NCBI GenBank assembly: GCA_024636225.1
Contig: JAGXHN010000011.1
Location: 5,676 to 69,675, forward strand
Origin: Desulfuromonadaceae bacterium
GTDB lineage: Bacteria; Desulfobacterota; Desulfuromonadia; Desulfuromonadales; UBA2294
Reading direction: 5' to 3'
Length of the DNA: 64,000 bases
Part shown: in pieces, positions 30,278 through 43,029 of the stretch
Layout of the letters: each line of letters opens with the position of its first letter
Numbering within the stretch: the first letter of the stretch is position 1
Notes under the pieces: model-generated
The model's input: only the letters and a program-made list of their open reading frames with translations
What the model was told of the DNA's origin: nothing
The model's database searches: none
Program-made: the position numbers and the translations under genes

Positions 30278-31672
30278 ATGTGTACAGACATCGGCAAACA
30301 ATTGATAACCAAAAACAAATCATGGGATAAAACATTAGTAAAATTAGAACAGGTTCTCAATCCACAACATTTTACTACGTGGATAAAACCTATTGTATTT
30401 GTTTGTGTAGAAGATAATTTTATAAATCTTCAGGTTCCCAACAAGTTTTTCCTCGATTGGATAAAAGAAAATTATTCAACGGTTATAAATGAAATAATAA
30501 ATGATGAGTACGGTATTGAATTTAAAATAAAATTTAAAATAGCCAGTCAATCAGTAAAAGATAAAAAAACAAAACAGATAAAAAATAAAGATGACGAACA
30601 AAATAATAAAGAAAAAAATGAAATATTTCCGTCTTCTACCGTTCGCGGACAAACGATAAATATAAATAATAAATATACATTTTCTGAATTCGTAACCGGA
30701 TCTTCCAATCAATTTGCATATGCAGCCGCTATGGCCGTAGCAAACAACCCGGCAACTACTTATAATCCTCTTTTTATATACGGTGGAGTAGGTTTAGGGA
30801 AGACGCATCTGGTTAATGCAATCGGTAATGAAATTTTAAAAAACGACCCCAACGCTTCTATCTGTTATTACACATCTGAAAAATTTATGAATGAGCTGAT
30901 TAATTCTCTTCGTTATAATAAAATGGATAAGTTCAGAGATAAATTCAGATCAATGGATGTTCTATTAATAGATGATATCCAATTTATAGCGGGAAAAGAA
31001 AGAACTCAGGAAGAATTTTTTCATACTTTTAATTCATTATATGAATCCCATAAACAGATTGTAGTAACATCAGATAAATTTCCTAAAGAAATACCAGGAT
31101 TAGAAGAAAGACTCCGTTCACGTTTTGAATGGGGATTAATCGCTGATATACAAAAACCTGATGTAGAGACAAAATTAGCCATTCTTAAAATGAAGGCAGA
31201 ACAGAATGGAATAGATATAACAGAAGATGTTGCTTTATTTCTTGCTAATTCAGTCAGCAGTAATGTCCGTGAATTAGAAGGATATTTAATAAGGATAGGT
31301 GCTTTTGCCAGTTTGACATCAACTCCAATAAATCTTGAAATGGCCAAGAATATTCTCAAAGATATTCTGGTAGAAAAAAATAAAGCTGTATCGACGGAAC
31401 AGATTCAAAAAATAGTAGCTGCATATTATGGTCTTAAATTATCTGAATTAAAATCTGCGAAAAGACATAAAGCACTAGTACTTGCCAGACAAATAGCAAT
31501 GTATTTAACAAGAATACTTACATCACACTCCTATCCGGATATTGGCCAGCAATTTGGGGGTAAAGATCATTCAACAATTATTCATGCTATTAAAAAAATA
31601 GAAAAATTAATAATTACAGATCATCAACTCAGATCGACGATAGAAAATTTAAAAAATAGTCTGATTAAGTGA
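30278..31672 (+). CDS. dnaA: Chromosomal replication initiator DnaA
   Basis: Binds DnaA boxes and opens the origin. Domain I (residues about 16-85) carries the conserved NPQHFTTWIKPI. A Lys/Asn-rich linker follows. The AAA+ domain has Walker A GGVGLGKT (169-176) and Walker B LLIDD (229-233), and domain IV has GGKDHSTIIHAIKKIE for box recognition. 464 residues. The gene is far richer in A+T than most of the window and uses many AAA, ATA and TTA codons, although the protein itself looks ordinary. Origin boxes flank it on both sides. Confidence 0.97.
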   Translation: MCTDIGKQLITKNKSWDKTLVKLEQVLNPQHFTTWIKPIVFVCVEDNFINLQVPNKFFLDWIKENYSTVINEIINDEYGIEFKIKFKIASQSVKDKKTKQIKNKDDEQNNKEKNEIFPSSTVRGQTININNKYTFSEFVTGSSNQFAYAAAMAVANNPATTYNPLFIYGGVGLGKTHLVNAIGNEILKNDPNASICYYTSEKFMNELINSLRYNKMDKFRDKFRSMDVLLIDDIQFIAGKERTQEEFFHTFNSLYESHKQIVVTSDKFPKEIPGLEERLRSRFEWGLIADIQKPDVETKLAILKMKAEQNGIDITEDVALFLANSVSSNVRELEGYLIRIGAFASLTSTPINLEMAKNILKDILVEKNKAVSTEQIQKIVAAYYGLKLSELKSAKRHKALVLARQIAMYLTRILTSHSYPDIGQQFGGKDHSTIIHAIKKIEKLIITDHQLRSTIENLKNSLIK

Positions 31673-31915
31673 AACAGAGCATGTTTAAAACTTGTTGATT
31701 AATAGTGTTAAAAATTGTGTAAAAAACAAATAAAATAAGTTATCAACATTTTTATCTGTTTATTATTTATTATTTATTGTTTTTATCAACAAGCTAGAAA
31801 CCCATTCTATTAGCCTTTGTGGTGTTTATAAACAAATAAACAGGCATCTGTTACTACTACTAAGTTTTAAAAGATAATAAATAATAATAACAGTGTGCTG
31901 TTGATTGGAGGAATT
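31673..31915. other. Origin of replication, right part (dnaA-dnaN intergenic region)
   Basis: AT-rich gap with DnaA-box-like sequences: TTATCAACA at 31740-31748 and again at 31783-31791 (plus strand), and TAATCAACA read on the minus strand at 31693-31701. Each differs from TTATCCACA by one or two bases. A near-perfect palindrome TGTTTATAAACA occurs around 31823. Together with the boxes upstream of dnaA this suggests a bipartite origin, as described in Bacillus and Helicobacter. Confidence 0.7.
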
Positions 31916-33034
31916 GTGAATTTTTCTATAGAAAAAGAAGTATTTTTAAAAGGTCTCTCAAAAATACAAGGAATTGTTGAAAAAAGAAGTACTATCCCAA
32001 TTCTATCCAATGTTTTAATAGAAACAAATAAAACAAATATTTATTTAACTGCCACAGATCTAGAAGTCGGTATGCGGGCTTCTTATCCAGCAACAATTAA
32101 TCAGCCAGGAAAAATTACAGTATCGGCAAAAAAAATATATGAAATAGTAAAAGAATTACCAGAAAAAGAAATAACCTTTAAATCAAAAGATAACTCATGG
32201 ATTGAAATAAGCTGCGGAAAATCTCTTTTTAATATTGTTGGACTCTCTTCAGATGAATTTCCTCATTTTCCAGACATAAATGACAATAATATGATTCCTG
32301 TAAATGGAAATATATTAAATGAAATGATAGAAAAAACATTATTTTCAATATCCAATGATGATACAAAATATAATTTAAACGGAATATATTTTAAAAAAAT
32401 TAAAGATAATGAAAAAAGTGCATTACGTTTAGTTGCTACAGATGGTCACCGACTGGCTCTTATCCAGAGAAAAATGGAAATACCAGATATTGAAGAACTC
32501 GATCAAGGAATAATACTTCCTCGAAAAGGTATAAATGAACTTAAAAAAATAGCTGAAGATAGTGAAGAAAATATATTAATAGGGTTTATAGATAATAGTT
32601 TTGTAATAAAAAAAGAAAATACTATTGTTGTTATGCGTTTAGTTAATGGTGATTTTCCAGATTATAATCGCGTTATACCTAAAAATAATGAAGATATAGC
32701 AATTATAAATCGTGATCTTTTTTTACATGTACTTAAAAGAATGTCTATTCTTTTAAGTGAAAAATCTAAAGGCGTAAAAATAGAAATAAAAAATAATAAA
32801 ATAGAAATTTCATCATCAAATCCTGATTTAGGAGATGCTCGAGAAGAAATGGAAATTAATTATTCAGGTCCAGAAATAGTAATTGGTTTAAATGCTCGTT
32901 ACATGATTGATATAATACAAGCTTTAGACTGTGAAAAAATAAAATTGGCTGTAAAGGATAATATGTCTCCTGGTTTGATCACACCAGAAATAGAAGATGG
33001 TTTTCTTTCTGTAATAATGCCGATGCGACTGTAA
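31916..33034 (+). CDS. dnaN: DNA polymerase III beta subunit (sliding clamp)
   Basis: The ring-shaped processivity clamp. 372 residues from GTG at 31916, chosen because GGAGG at 31907-31911 precedes it. Three repeated clamp domains are recognisable, with KRSTIPILSNVLIE at the start, ATDGHRLAL in the middle and the C-terminal VIMPMRL. Extremely AT-rich, like dnaA, with long runs of AAA/GAA/ATA codons. Confidence 0.96.
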   Translation: MNFSIEKEVFLKGLSKIQGIVEKRSTIPILSNVLIETNKTNIYLTATDLEVGMRASYPATINQPGKITVSAKKIYEIVKELPEKEITFKSKDNSWIEISCGKSLFNIVGLSSDEFPHFPDINDNNMIPVNGNILNEMIEKTLFSISNDDTKYNLNGIYFKKIKDNEKSALRLVATDGHRLALIQRKMEIPDIEELDQGIILPRKGINELKKIAEDSEENILIGFIDNSFVIKKENTIVVMRLVNGDFPDYNRVIPKNNEDIAIINRDLFLHVLKRMSILLSEKSKGVKIEIKNNKIEISSSNPDLGDAREEMEINYSGPEIVIGLNARYMIDIIQALDCEKIKLAVKDNMSPGLITPEIEDGFLSVIMPMRL

Positions 33035-33047
33035 TTGTTAATAAAAA

Positions 33048-36541
<3,494 letters not shown>

Positions 36542-36604
36542 TCACCGAAACAATTTGCGATATATCGAATAAGCAATGGACTGATCGGTCTTTGTGGAGG
36601 AAAA

Positions 36605-39106
36605 ATGCTCTCGGAACAGAATCGTATTACCGTTAATATAGAAGATGAAATGCGCAAATCCTATATGGATTATGCGATGAGCGTTATTGTCGGGCGGGCT
36701 CTGCCTGACGTCCGTGATGGTCTCAAACCGGTTCATCGGCGTGTACTGTTTGCCATGAACGAGTTAAGTAATGACTGGAATAAGCCGTATAAAAAATCGG
36801 CACGTATCGTCGGTGATGTGATTGGTAAATACCACCCGCATGGTGATTCGGCAGTTTACGACACCATTGTACGGATGGCCCAGGATTTCTCTTTGCGCCA
36901 TCCTTTGGTTGACGGTCAAGGGAACTTCGGTTCGGTTGATGGTGACTCCGCGGCCGCAATGCGTTATACCGAGATCCGTATGGATAAACTGGCGCATGAG
37001 CTGCTGTTTGATCTGGATAAGGAGACCGTCGATTTCGGGCCAAACTACGATGAATCATTAGAAGAACCGCTGGTTCTCCCGTGCAAGTTTCCGAACCTGT
37101 TAGTCAATGGCTCGGAGGGGATTGCTGTCGGGATGGCGACCAAAATTCCCCCACATAATCTGGGTGAGGTGATTGATGCTCTTATCACAATCCTTGATAA
37201 CCCGAAACTTACATTCGATGAATTGGTGGAGATTATCCCGGGGCCGGATTTTCCAACCGCCGGATTTATCCTTGGACGTGAAGGGGTTAAAGAGGCGTAT
37301 CGCACCGGTCGCGGAATTATTCAGATGCGAGCCAAGGCGATGGTTGAGCAAAACAGCCGCACCGGTCGTGAAAGCATTGTTGTTACCGAGATCCCTTTTC
37401 AGGTTAACAAAGCCCGGTTGATCGAGAGGATTGCGGAGCTGGTTAAAGAGAAGAAGATTGACGGTATCTCGGATTTACGCGACGAGTCGGATCGTGACGG
37501 TATGCGGATCGTTGTTGAGGTCAAGCGCGAGGCGATTCCGCAGGTTATTATCAATCAGCTCTACAAGATGACACCGATGCAGTCATCTTTCGGCATTATA
37601 ATGCTGGCGATTGTCAATGGTCGACCCCAGGTATTAACCTTACGTGAAGTTCTTGATTACTTTGTCGAACACCGTAAGGTTATCGTTACCCGGCGTTGTA
37701 TTTTTGATCTGAAAAAAGCCGAGGCACGGGCACATATTCTCGAAGGGTTGAAGATTGCGCTGGAAAACCTCGATGAGGTGATCCAGACAATCAAAGCGAG
37801 CGCGAACTCTGCTGAAGCAAAAGAGAAATTGGTCGCCCGTTTCGGTCTCTCGGAAATCCAGGCGCAGGCGATCCTCGATATGCGTCTGCACCGTTTGACC
37901 GGTCTGGAGCGCGACAAAATAATTGACGAGTACCGGGAGGTTTTGTCCCAGATTGCCCGACTGAAAGAGATTCTGGCCAGCGATTACGAAATCATGAAGA
38001 TAATCAAAGAGGAGCTGGTAGAGATCAAGGAGCGGTTTGCTGATGAACGCCGGACGCAAATTATCGGGATGTCGGCCGATCTTACCCTTGAAGATATGAT
38101 TGTCGAAGAAGATATGGTGGTGACGGTTTCACATTCCGGCTACGTTAAACGCAATGCTGTCTCTTTGTACCGGGCACAGCGGCGTGGCGGAAAAGGGCAG
38201 ACCGGAATGAAAACAAAGGATGAGGATTTTGTCGAGAGTCTTTTTATCGCTTCGACCCACTCCTACATCCTGATCTTCACAAGTAAAGGGAAGGTTTACT
38301 GGCTCAAGGTGCATGAAATTCCGCAAGCAGGACGGGCAGCCCGCGGTAAGGCAATTGTCAACCTGCTTAATCTTCAGGCGGACGAAAGAGTCATGACCAT
38401 ACTCCCGGTCAAGGGGTTTGAAGAAGGGCGCTTCATTATCACCGCGACGCGCAAGGGAACGGTCAAGAAGACCGATCTGATGGCTTATTCTAACCCACGC
38501 CAGGGTGGAATTATCGCCCTGACTATTGATAATGATGACAGCCTTATCTCTGCCCGTCTCACAGACGGTAGTATGGATATTATTCTTGCCAGTCACAGCG
38601 GAAAATCGATCCGCTTTCCGGAAGAGAACGCCAGGCCGATGGGTCGGACAACACGCGGTGTTCGTGGTATGATGTTGGCCCCTGATGATGTTTTGATCGG
38701 TATGGAAGTGGTCTCTAAAGCGACCTCTGCAACTCTGGTCTCTGTGACTGAAAACGGTTATGGCAAGCGGACGAGTCTGGATGAATACCGGGTTCAAAGT
38801 CGCGGTGGCAAGGGGATCATCACCATAAAGACCGGGGTGCGTAATGGTCAGGTGATCGATGTCAAACTGGTCGATGAAGATTCTGATCTGATGTTTATCA
38901 CCGATCGCGGTAAGGTTCTCAGAACTCCGGTCGGCAAGCTGTCGGTAATCGGCCGTAATACGATGGGGGTCAGATTAATGGTCCTCGAAGGGAATGAAAG
39001 AATCGTTGCGGTAGCCAAACTAGCTGAAAAGGATGAAGACGATGCGGCAGATAGAGAGAATGAAGAAGCAGATACTTCAGGAAGAACTGAGACGGAAGAG
39101 AATTAA
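36605..39106 (+). CDS. gyrA: DNA gyrase subunit A
   Basis: DNA-cleaving subunit. Catalytic Tyr121 lies in [11 protein letters not shown]. The quinolone-resistance region [15 protein letters not shown] keeps Ser82 and Asp86, the residues equivalent to the sensitive form in E. coli (Ser83, Asp87). The C-terminal beta-pinwheel carries the GyrA box QRRGGKG needed for DNA wrapping. The 833-residue chain ends in an acidic tail. Its last 47-74 bases overlap the start of the following gene. Confidence 0.97.
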   Translation: MLSEQNRITVNIEDEMRKSYMDYAMSVIVGRALPDVRDGLKPVHRRVLFAMNELSNDWNKPYKKSARIVGDVIGKYHPHGDSAVYDTIVRMAQDFSLRHPLVDGQGNFGSVDGDSAAAMRYTEIRMDKLAHELLFDLDKETVDFGPNYDESLEEPLVLPCKFPNLLVNGSEGIAVGMATKIPPHNLGEVIDALITILDNPKLTFDELVEIIPGPDFPTAGFILGREGVKEAYRTGRGIIQMRAKAMVEQNSRTGRESIVVTEIPFQVNKARLIERIAELVKEKKIDGISDLRDESDRDGMRIVVEVKREAIPQVIINQLYKMTPMQSSFGIIMLAIVNGRPQVLTLREVLDYFVEHRKVIVTRRCIFDLKKAEARAHILEGLKIALENLDEVIQTIKASANSAEAKEKLVARFGLSEIQAQAILDMRLHRLTGLERDKIIDEYREVLSQIARLKEILASDYEIMKIIKEELVEIKERFADERRTQIIGMSADLTLEDMIVEEDMVVTVSHSGYVKRNAVSLYRAQRRGGKGQTGMKTKDEDFVESLFIASTHSYILIFTSKGKVYWLKVHEIPQAGRAARGKAIVNLLNLQADERVMTILPVKGFEEGRFIITATRKGTVKKTDLMAYSNPRQGGIIALTIDNDDSLISARLTDGSMDIILASHSGKSIRFPEENARPMGRTTRGVRGMMLAPDDVLIGMEVVSKATSATLVSVTENGYGKRTSLDEYRVQSRGGKGIITIKTGVRNGQVIDVKLVDEDSDLMFITDRGKVLRTPVGKLSVIGRNTMGVRLMVLEGNERIVAVAKLAEKDEDDAADRENEEADTSGRTETEEN

Positions 39107-39926
39107 ATCACCTCTCTACCGCTTTTCGGTTATCTTCATCCCTCTCTGTTTACTAATACTGGTGGGAACAGTCTGGTATTATTATGCAACACTCGATCAA
39201 CGTTTATCTGGCACTTTCAATCGTGCCGAGGCGTTGATTCTGGAAGGGGAGTATAACAGTGCCATCGAATTGTATCGTCGGATCTATGAAAAGCATCCGA
39301 ATTTTGAATTGGCGGCTAAAGCCCTTTATCGGTCCGGGGAGGTTCAGAATCTGTTTATAAATCAGTACCACGATGCTCTCCTCTCTTTTTTGCGCCTGGA
39401 AAAAGATTACCCGGATTCGCCGTATGTCCTTTCAGCCCTGGAGCAGGAAGCGGATATCTATAAAAACCGTCTGCGTGATTACGGACGAGCGGCTGCTCTC
39501 TATCAGAAGCTGGTCGATCGTGAACGTGAACCGGCAGATCGTTTTCTGTATGAACTGGCTGACTGTTATTTTCGGGTTAATAATTTTGAGCAAGCGCGTA
39601 TAGAATTTGAAAATTTGTTGAAAGCCTGGCCGAAGAGCGGATATGTTACAGAGGTTCGTTACCGGATTGGCGTCGCTTATTCTCTGGAAGGAGATCTTTT
39701 GGCGGCCGAAGAGGTGTTCCGACAGGTGATCAAAGATCTGCCGGAGGATCTGTTTGCGACAGAGGCACGTTTCTCTCTCGCGTCGGTTCTTGAGGAGCAG
39801 GAGAGGTTGACGGAGTCACTGAAGATTCTGGGTGAACTCGAGAATATTTATCCGAATCCAGAAGCCCTTGAACGCAAAAAGAGTCAGGTTGAGGAACGGA
39901 TTAAAAACAAGAAACGGGCAATTTGA
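39033..39926 (+). CDS. TPR-repeat membrane-anchored protein
   Basis: 297 residues as drawn: a basic N-terminus, one membrane segment (about residues 32-52, [20 protein letters not shown]), then a periplasmic array of tetratricopeptide repeats ([64 protein letters not shown], and others). Such proteins act as assembly scaffolds; no specific role is readable. Starts at 39033, 39042 and 39060 are all inside gyrA, giving an out-of-frame overlap of at least 47 bases. It is followed by gpsA after 50 bases. Confidence 0.85.
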   Translation: MKTMRQIERMKKQILQEELRRKRIKSPLYRFSVIFIPLCLLILVGTVWYYYATLDQRLSGTFNRAEALILEGEYNSAIELYRRIYEKHPNFELAAKALYRSGEVQNLFINQYHDALLSFLRLEKDYPDSPYVLSALEQEADIYKNRLRDYGRAAALYQKLVDREREPADRFLYELADCYFRVNNFEQARIEFENLLKAWPKSGYVTEVRYRIGVAYSLEGDLLAAEEVFRQVIKDLPEDLFATEARFSLASVLEEQERLTESLKILGELENIYPNPEALERKKSQVEERIKNKKRAI

Positions 39927-39975
39927 ATAAAAAGCTCTTTTTGTTTACCCTTTTTTTTGGAATGAGGATTTAGAG

Positions 39976-40977
39976 ATGAAACAGATTGGTGTCATTGGAG
40001 CCGGCAGTTGGGGGACGACTCTGGCGGATCTGTTGGCCAATAAAGGCTATTTTGTTACACTTTGGGCTTATGAAGCTGATCTGGTCGAGAGGATGCGCGT
40101 GAGTCGGGAGAATGATCTTTATCTTGCCGGCGCCAAACTTTCAGAAAATCTGACTTTTACCAATAATCTGACTGAGGCAGTTCAAGATAAAGAGTTACTG
40201 CTATTTGTCCCTCCATCTCAAGTCCTGCGACGGATTCTGGCCGAAGTCGCCGGACTGATCCATCCTGAGACCTTACTGGTTTCAGCCTCAAAGGGGATCG
40301 AAAACGGGACCCTGAAAATCATGTCAGAAATTTTTGCGGAGCTGTTGCCGGCTCAGGTTGCGGCGAGGGTCTCTTATCTGTCGGGCCCCTCTTTTGCACG
40401 GGAAGTTTTTGAAAGGCTGCCAACAGCAGTTGCGGTTGCCGCTCGAGATGCAGATGTTCTCGGTCAGGTGCAACAGATTTTCAGCACTGACAAGTTTCGG
40501 GTCTACACAAATAATGATGTGCCCGGGGTTGAGGTCGGTGGAGCCTTGAAGAATGTTATCGCTCTGGCTGCCGGTGTCTCGGATGGACTCGGTTTTGGCC
40601 ATAATACCCGTGCCGCCCTGATTACCAGAGGTTTGGCGGAAATCTCACGCATCGGTGTGTCGTTGGGGGCGGACGCCTCGACCTTCTCCGGTCTTGCTGG
40701 AATGGGTGATCTTGTCTTGACCTGTACAGGTGATTTGTCGCGTAATCGAACCGTCGGGATCGCGCTCGGTCAGGGGCAAAAGCTGGATGATATTCTCGGC
40801 GATATGAATATGGTTGCTGAAGGGGTCAAAACAACCCTCTCTGCTTATCAGCTGGCCCGAAAACTTGGCGTCGAGACACCGATTATTGACCAGATGTACG
40901 GACTTCTTTATGAAAATAAGGATGCCCGGCAGGCCGTTAGTGAACTGATGCTCAGAGACCTGAAACAGGAAGAATAA
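39976..40977 (+). CDS. gpsA: Glycerol-3-phosphate dehydrogenase [NAD(P)+]
   Basis: Reduces dihydroxyacetone phosphate to sn-glycerol-3-phosphate for phospholipid synthesis. Nucleotide-binding GAGSWGTTLA (residues 7-16), SASKGIE, SGPSFARE, catalytic Lys in GGALKNVIALAAG and the later TCTGDLSRNR. 333 residues, family length. ATG at 39976 with a GAGGA-type site upstream. Confidence 0.96.
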   Translation: MKQIGVIGAGSWGTTLADLLANKGYFVTLWAYEADLVERMRVSRENDLYLAGAKLSENLTFTNNLTEAVQDKELLLFVPPSQVLRRILAEVAGLIHPETLLVSASKGIENGTLKIMSEIFAELLPAQVAARVSYLSGPSFAREVFERLPTAVAVAARDADVLGQVQQIFSTDKFRVYTNNDVPGVEVGGALKNVIALAAGVSDGLGFGHNTRAALITRGLAEISRIGVSLGADASTFSGLAGMGDLVLTCTGDLSRNRTVGIALGQGQKLDDILGDMNMVAEGVKTTLSAYQLARKLGVETPIIDQMYGLLYENKDARQAVSELMLRDLKQEE

Positions 40978-40993
40978 GAGAGGAGATTTGACC

Positions 40994-41551
40994 ATGCGTT
41001 CCATCGGATTAATGCTGTTTATATATACACTCTTTACCCCGGCTGTTTTTGCTGTTGAATATGTCACACTGGAGACGAACCGCGGCAATATCACTCTGCA
41101 ACTCGATGATGAGAAGGCCCCGATCACCGTTGCCAACTTTCTTAGCTACATTGATGAAGGGTTTTACAACCAGACCGTCTTTCATCGGGTGATTCCAAAC
41201 TTTATGATTCAAGGGGGTGGTTTTACAACCGATCTCAAGAAAAAAACCGGGCGTGCGCCGATCAAAAATGAAGCGGATAACGGGTTGAAAAATCTACGTG
41301 GGACGATCGCTATGGCCCGCACAAGTGTCGTTGATAGTGCTACGAGTGAATTTTTTATTAATCATGTTGATAATCGGATGCTCGATCACAAGGTTCGTGA
41401 TTACGGGTACGCGGTTTTTGGAAAAGTGATTGCCGGGATGGATGTGGTAGATAACATCGCTGCCACAAAAACGATTCGGAAAAACGCTCTTTTTGTTAAT
41501 CTGCCGGAGAGTGAAATTTTGGTTAAGCGAATTGTCCGGGGTAAGCCATAA
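40994..41551 (+). CDS. Periplasmic cyclophilin-type peptidyl-prolyl isomerase
   Basis: 185 residues from the ATG at 40994 (AGGAG 8 bases upstream). A signal peptide ends near VFAVEY (residue about 21). The cyclophilin domain contains FHRVIPNFMIQGGGF, TIAMAR, SATSEFFINH and YAVFGKVIAGMDVVD, i.e. the catalytic arginine and substrate-loop residues of PpiA/PpiB. The tryptophan of human cyclophilin is replaced, as in most bacterial forms. Likely helps folding of exported proteins. Confidence 0.93.
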   Translation: MRSIGLMLFIYTLFTPAVFAVEYVTLETNRGNITLQLDDEKAPITVANFLSYIDEGFYNQTVFHRVIPNFMIQGGGFTTDLKKKTGRAPIKNEADNGLKNLRGTIAMARTSVVDSATSEFFINHVDNRMLDHKVRDYGYAVFGKVIAGMDVVDNIAATKTIRKNALFVNLPESEILVKRIVRGKP

Positions 41552-41585
41552 TTAGCTATCGATTGCGAAGCCAGGGGAGAAGCGG

Positions 41586-42320
41586 ATGATCAGCATCCGC
41601 ATAATGACTTATAATGTTACAAACTGCACCGGCTCGGATGGCCGGCGTCAGCCGGAGCGTATTGCCGAAGTGATCGGGAAGTGCGCTCCGGATATCGTCG
41701 CTCTGCAGGATCTGGATGTAAGGGCGGGTGATCTGGATCGACTCGCCGACAGGCTTGGAATGCATCCCCACGGCGTCCCGGAAACATCGGCCAATGCTCT
41801 CCTCTCCTATTATCCGATTAAAACTGTACGTAATCATGATCTCGGCGATGGTGGCCGGTGTCAGCGGGCTGATCTTGATTATCAGGGGAAACGACTCCAT
41901 CTGTTCAATGTTTCCCTGAACACCTCTCCGGAAAAACGTCGGAGACAGATATTAACCCTGCTTGGGCCGGATCTTCTCGGCAGCGACCGACTCTCCTGTC
42001 CTGTGCTGCTTCTTGGTGATTTCGCCGATTTCTGGTGGGGGGCCGGAAATCTGAATTTAAATCTCGGAATAACGAGGATCAGACGCCCTTTTTTTCGGGG
42101 GACCTACCCGGCACAATTTCCTCTTTTTGGCCGTGATCGGGCCTACATTGATCAGGACTTAAAAGTTCTCAATGCCCAGATCGACTACTCCTTGCTCAGT
42201 CGTAAAGCCTCCCGACACCTCCCTTTGATTCTGACTCTGCAGACTGGAGATACCCGGCTTTATCTGCACAAAGATGACCCTGGGCGGGTTCCGGCAAAGA
42301 TGGAGATCGTGCATGGTTGA
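41586..42320 (+). CDS. Endonuclease/exonuclease/phosphatase-fold protein with atypical active site
   Basis: 244 residues with the EEP domain skeleton: MTYNV at the N-terminus, ALQDLD where the family has LQE, LLGDFADF where it has GDFN, and SRHLPL where it has SDHLP. At least three catalytic positions therefore deviate (Glu to Asp, Asn to Ala, Asp to Arg), while the fold motifs remain. It has no signal peptide. It sits 34 bases after the cyclophilin and 15 bases before nth, in the same direction. Either an altered hydrolase or a binding protein derived from one. Confidence 0.75.
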   Translation: MISIRIMTYNVTNCTGSDGRRQPERIAEVIGKCAPDIVALQDLDVRAGDLDRLADRLGMHPHGVPETSANALLSYYPIKTVRNHDLGDGGRCQRADLDYQGKRLHLFNVSLNTSPEKRRRQILTLLGPDLLGSDRLSCPVLLLGDFADFWWGAGNLNLNLGITRIRRPFFRGTYPAQFPLFGRDRAYIDQDLKVLNAQIDYSLLSRKASRHLPLILTLQTGDTRLYLHKDDPGRVPAKMEIVHG

Positions 42321-42335
42321 TGCAAGGGGCGAGCG

Positions 42336-43016
42336 GTGAGTCCCTTTTTCCTTCGTTCTGGAACGGCAGGGTACCGCAGTGGACGAAAAAAGGCACTTGA
42401 TACTCTGGGCCGTCTTGAAGTGGCCTACCCCGAGGCAAAATGTGCACTGATCCACGCCAACCCTTTTCAACTTCTGGTTGCAACGATTCTTTCGGCGCAG
42501 TGCACTGATGTCAGGGTGAATCAGGTCACCCCTCTTTTATTCAGGCGCTATCCGGATGCAGCTCATCTGGCAGCTGCTTTTCAGCCTGAAGTAGAAGAAA
42601 TAATTCACAGTACCGGCTTTTTCCGCAGTAAGGCTAAAAATCTGATTGCGTGTGCGAAAAGTCTGGTTGACAGGCATAATGGGGAAGTTCCAGCAGAGCT
42701 GTTGAAGTTGGTCGAATTATCGGGAGTCGGGCGAAAGACGGCGAATGTTATTCTCGGTAATGCGTTTGACATTCCGGGGATGGTCGTCGATACCCATGTG
42801 AAGCGGATTGTCTACCGGCTCGGATGGACAGAGCAAAGAGACCCGGTCAAGGTTGAGAAGGCTTTAAGTCGTCTTCTTCCAGAAGAGAGATGGACAAAAG
42901 CGAGCCATACCCTGATTTTTCATGGCCGGGCAGTATGCAAAGCTCCGACACCGGAATGCAGCAACTGCTGTGTCATGGAATCGTGTCCACAAAACGGGGT
43001 CAAGCGCTGGCGCTAG
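42336..43016 (+). CDS. nth: Endonuclease III
   Basis: DNA glycosylase/AP lyase for oxidised pyrimidines. The helix-hairpin-helix ELSGVGRKTANVIL carries the catalytic lysine and VDTHVKRI the catalytic aspartate. The C-terminal [4Fe-4S] cluster has cysteines spaced C-x6-C-x2-C-x5-C (VCKAPTPECSNCCVMESC). 226 residues. The start is GTG at 42336 with AAGGGGCG upstream. Confidence 0.95.
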   Translation: MSPFFLRSGTAGYRSGRKKALDTLGRLEVAYPEAKCALIHANPFQLLVATILSAQCTDVRVNQVTPLLFRRYPDAAHLAAAFQPEVEEIIHSTGFFRSKAKNLIACAKSLVDRHNGEVPAELLKLVELSGVGRKTANVILGNAFDIPGMVVDTHVKRIVYRLGWTEQRDPVKVEKALSRLLPEERWTKASHTLIFHGRAVCKAPTPECSNCCVMESCPQNGVKRWR

Positions 43017-43029
43017 CTTCGCCAAAAAT

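Noticed and set aside
38129..38797. 222-codon minus-strand open frame
   Set aside because: Antisense to the gyrA pinwheel region; composition mirrors gyrA codons.
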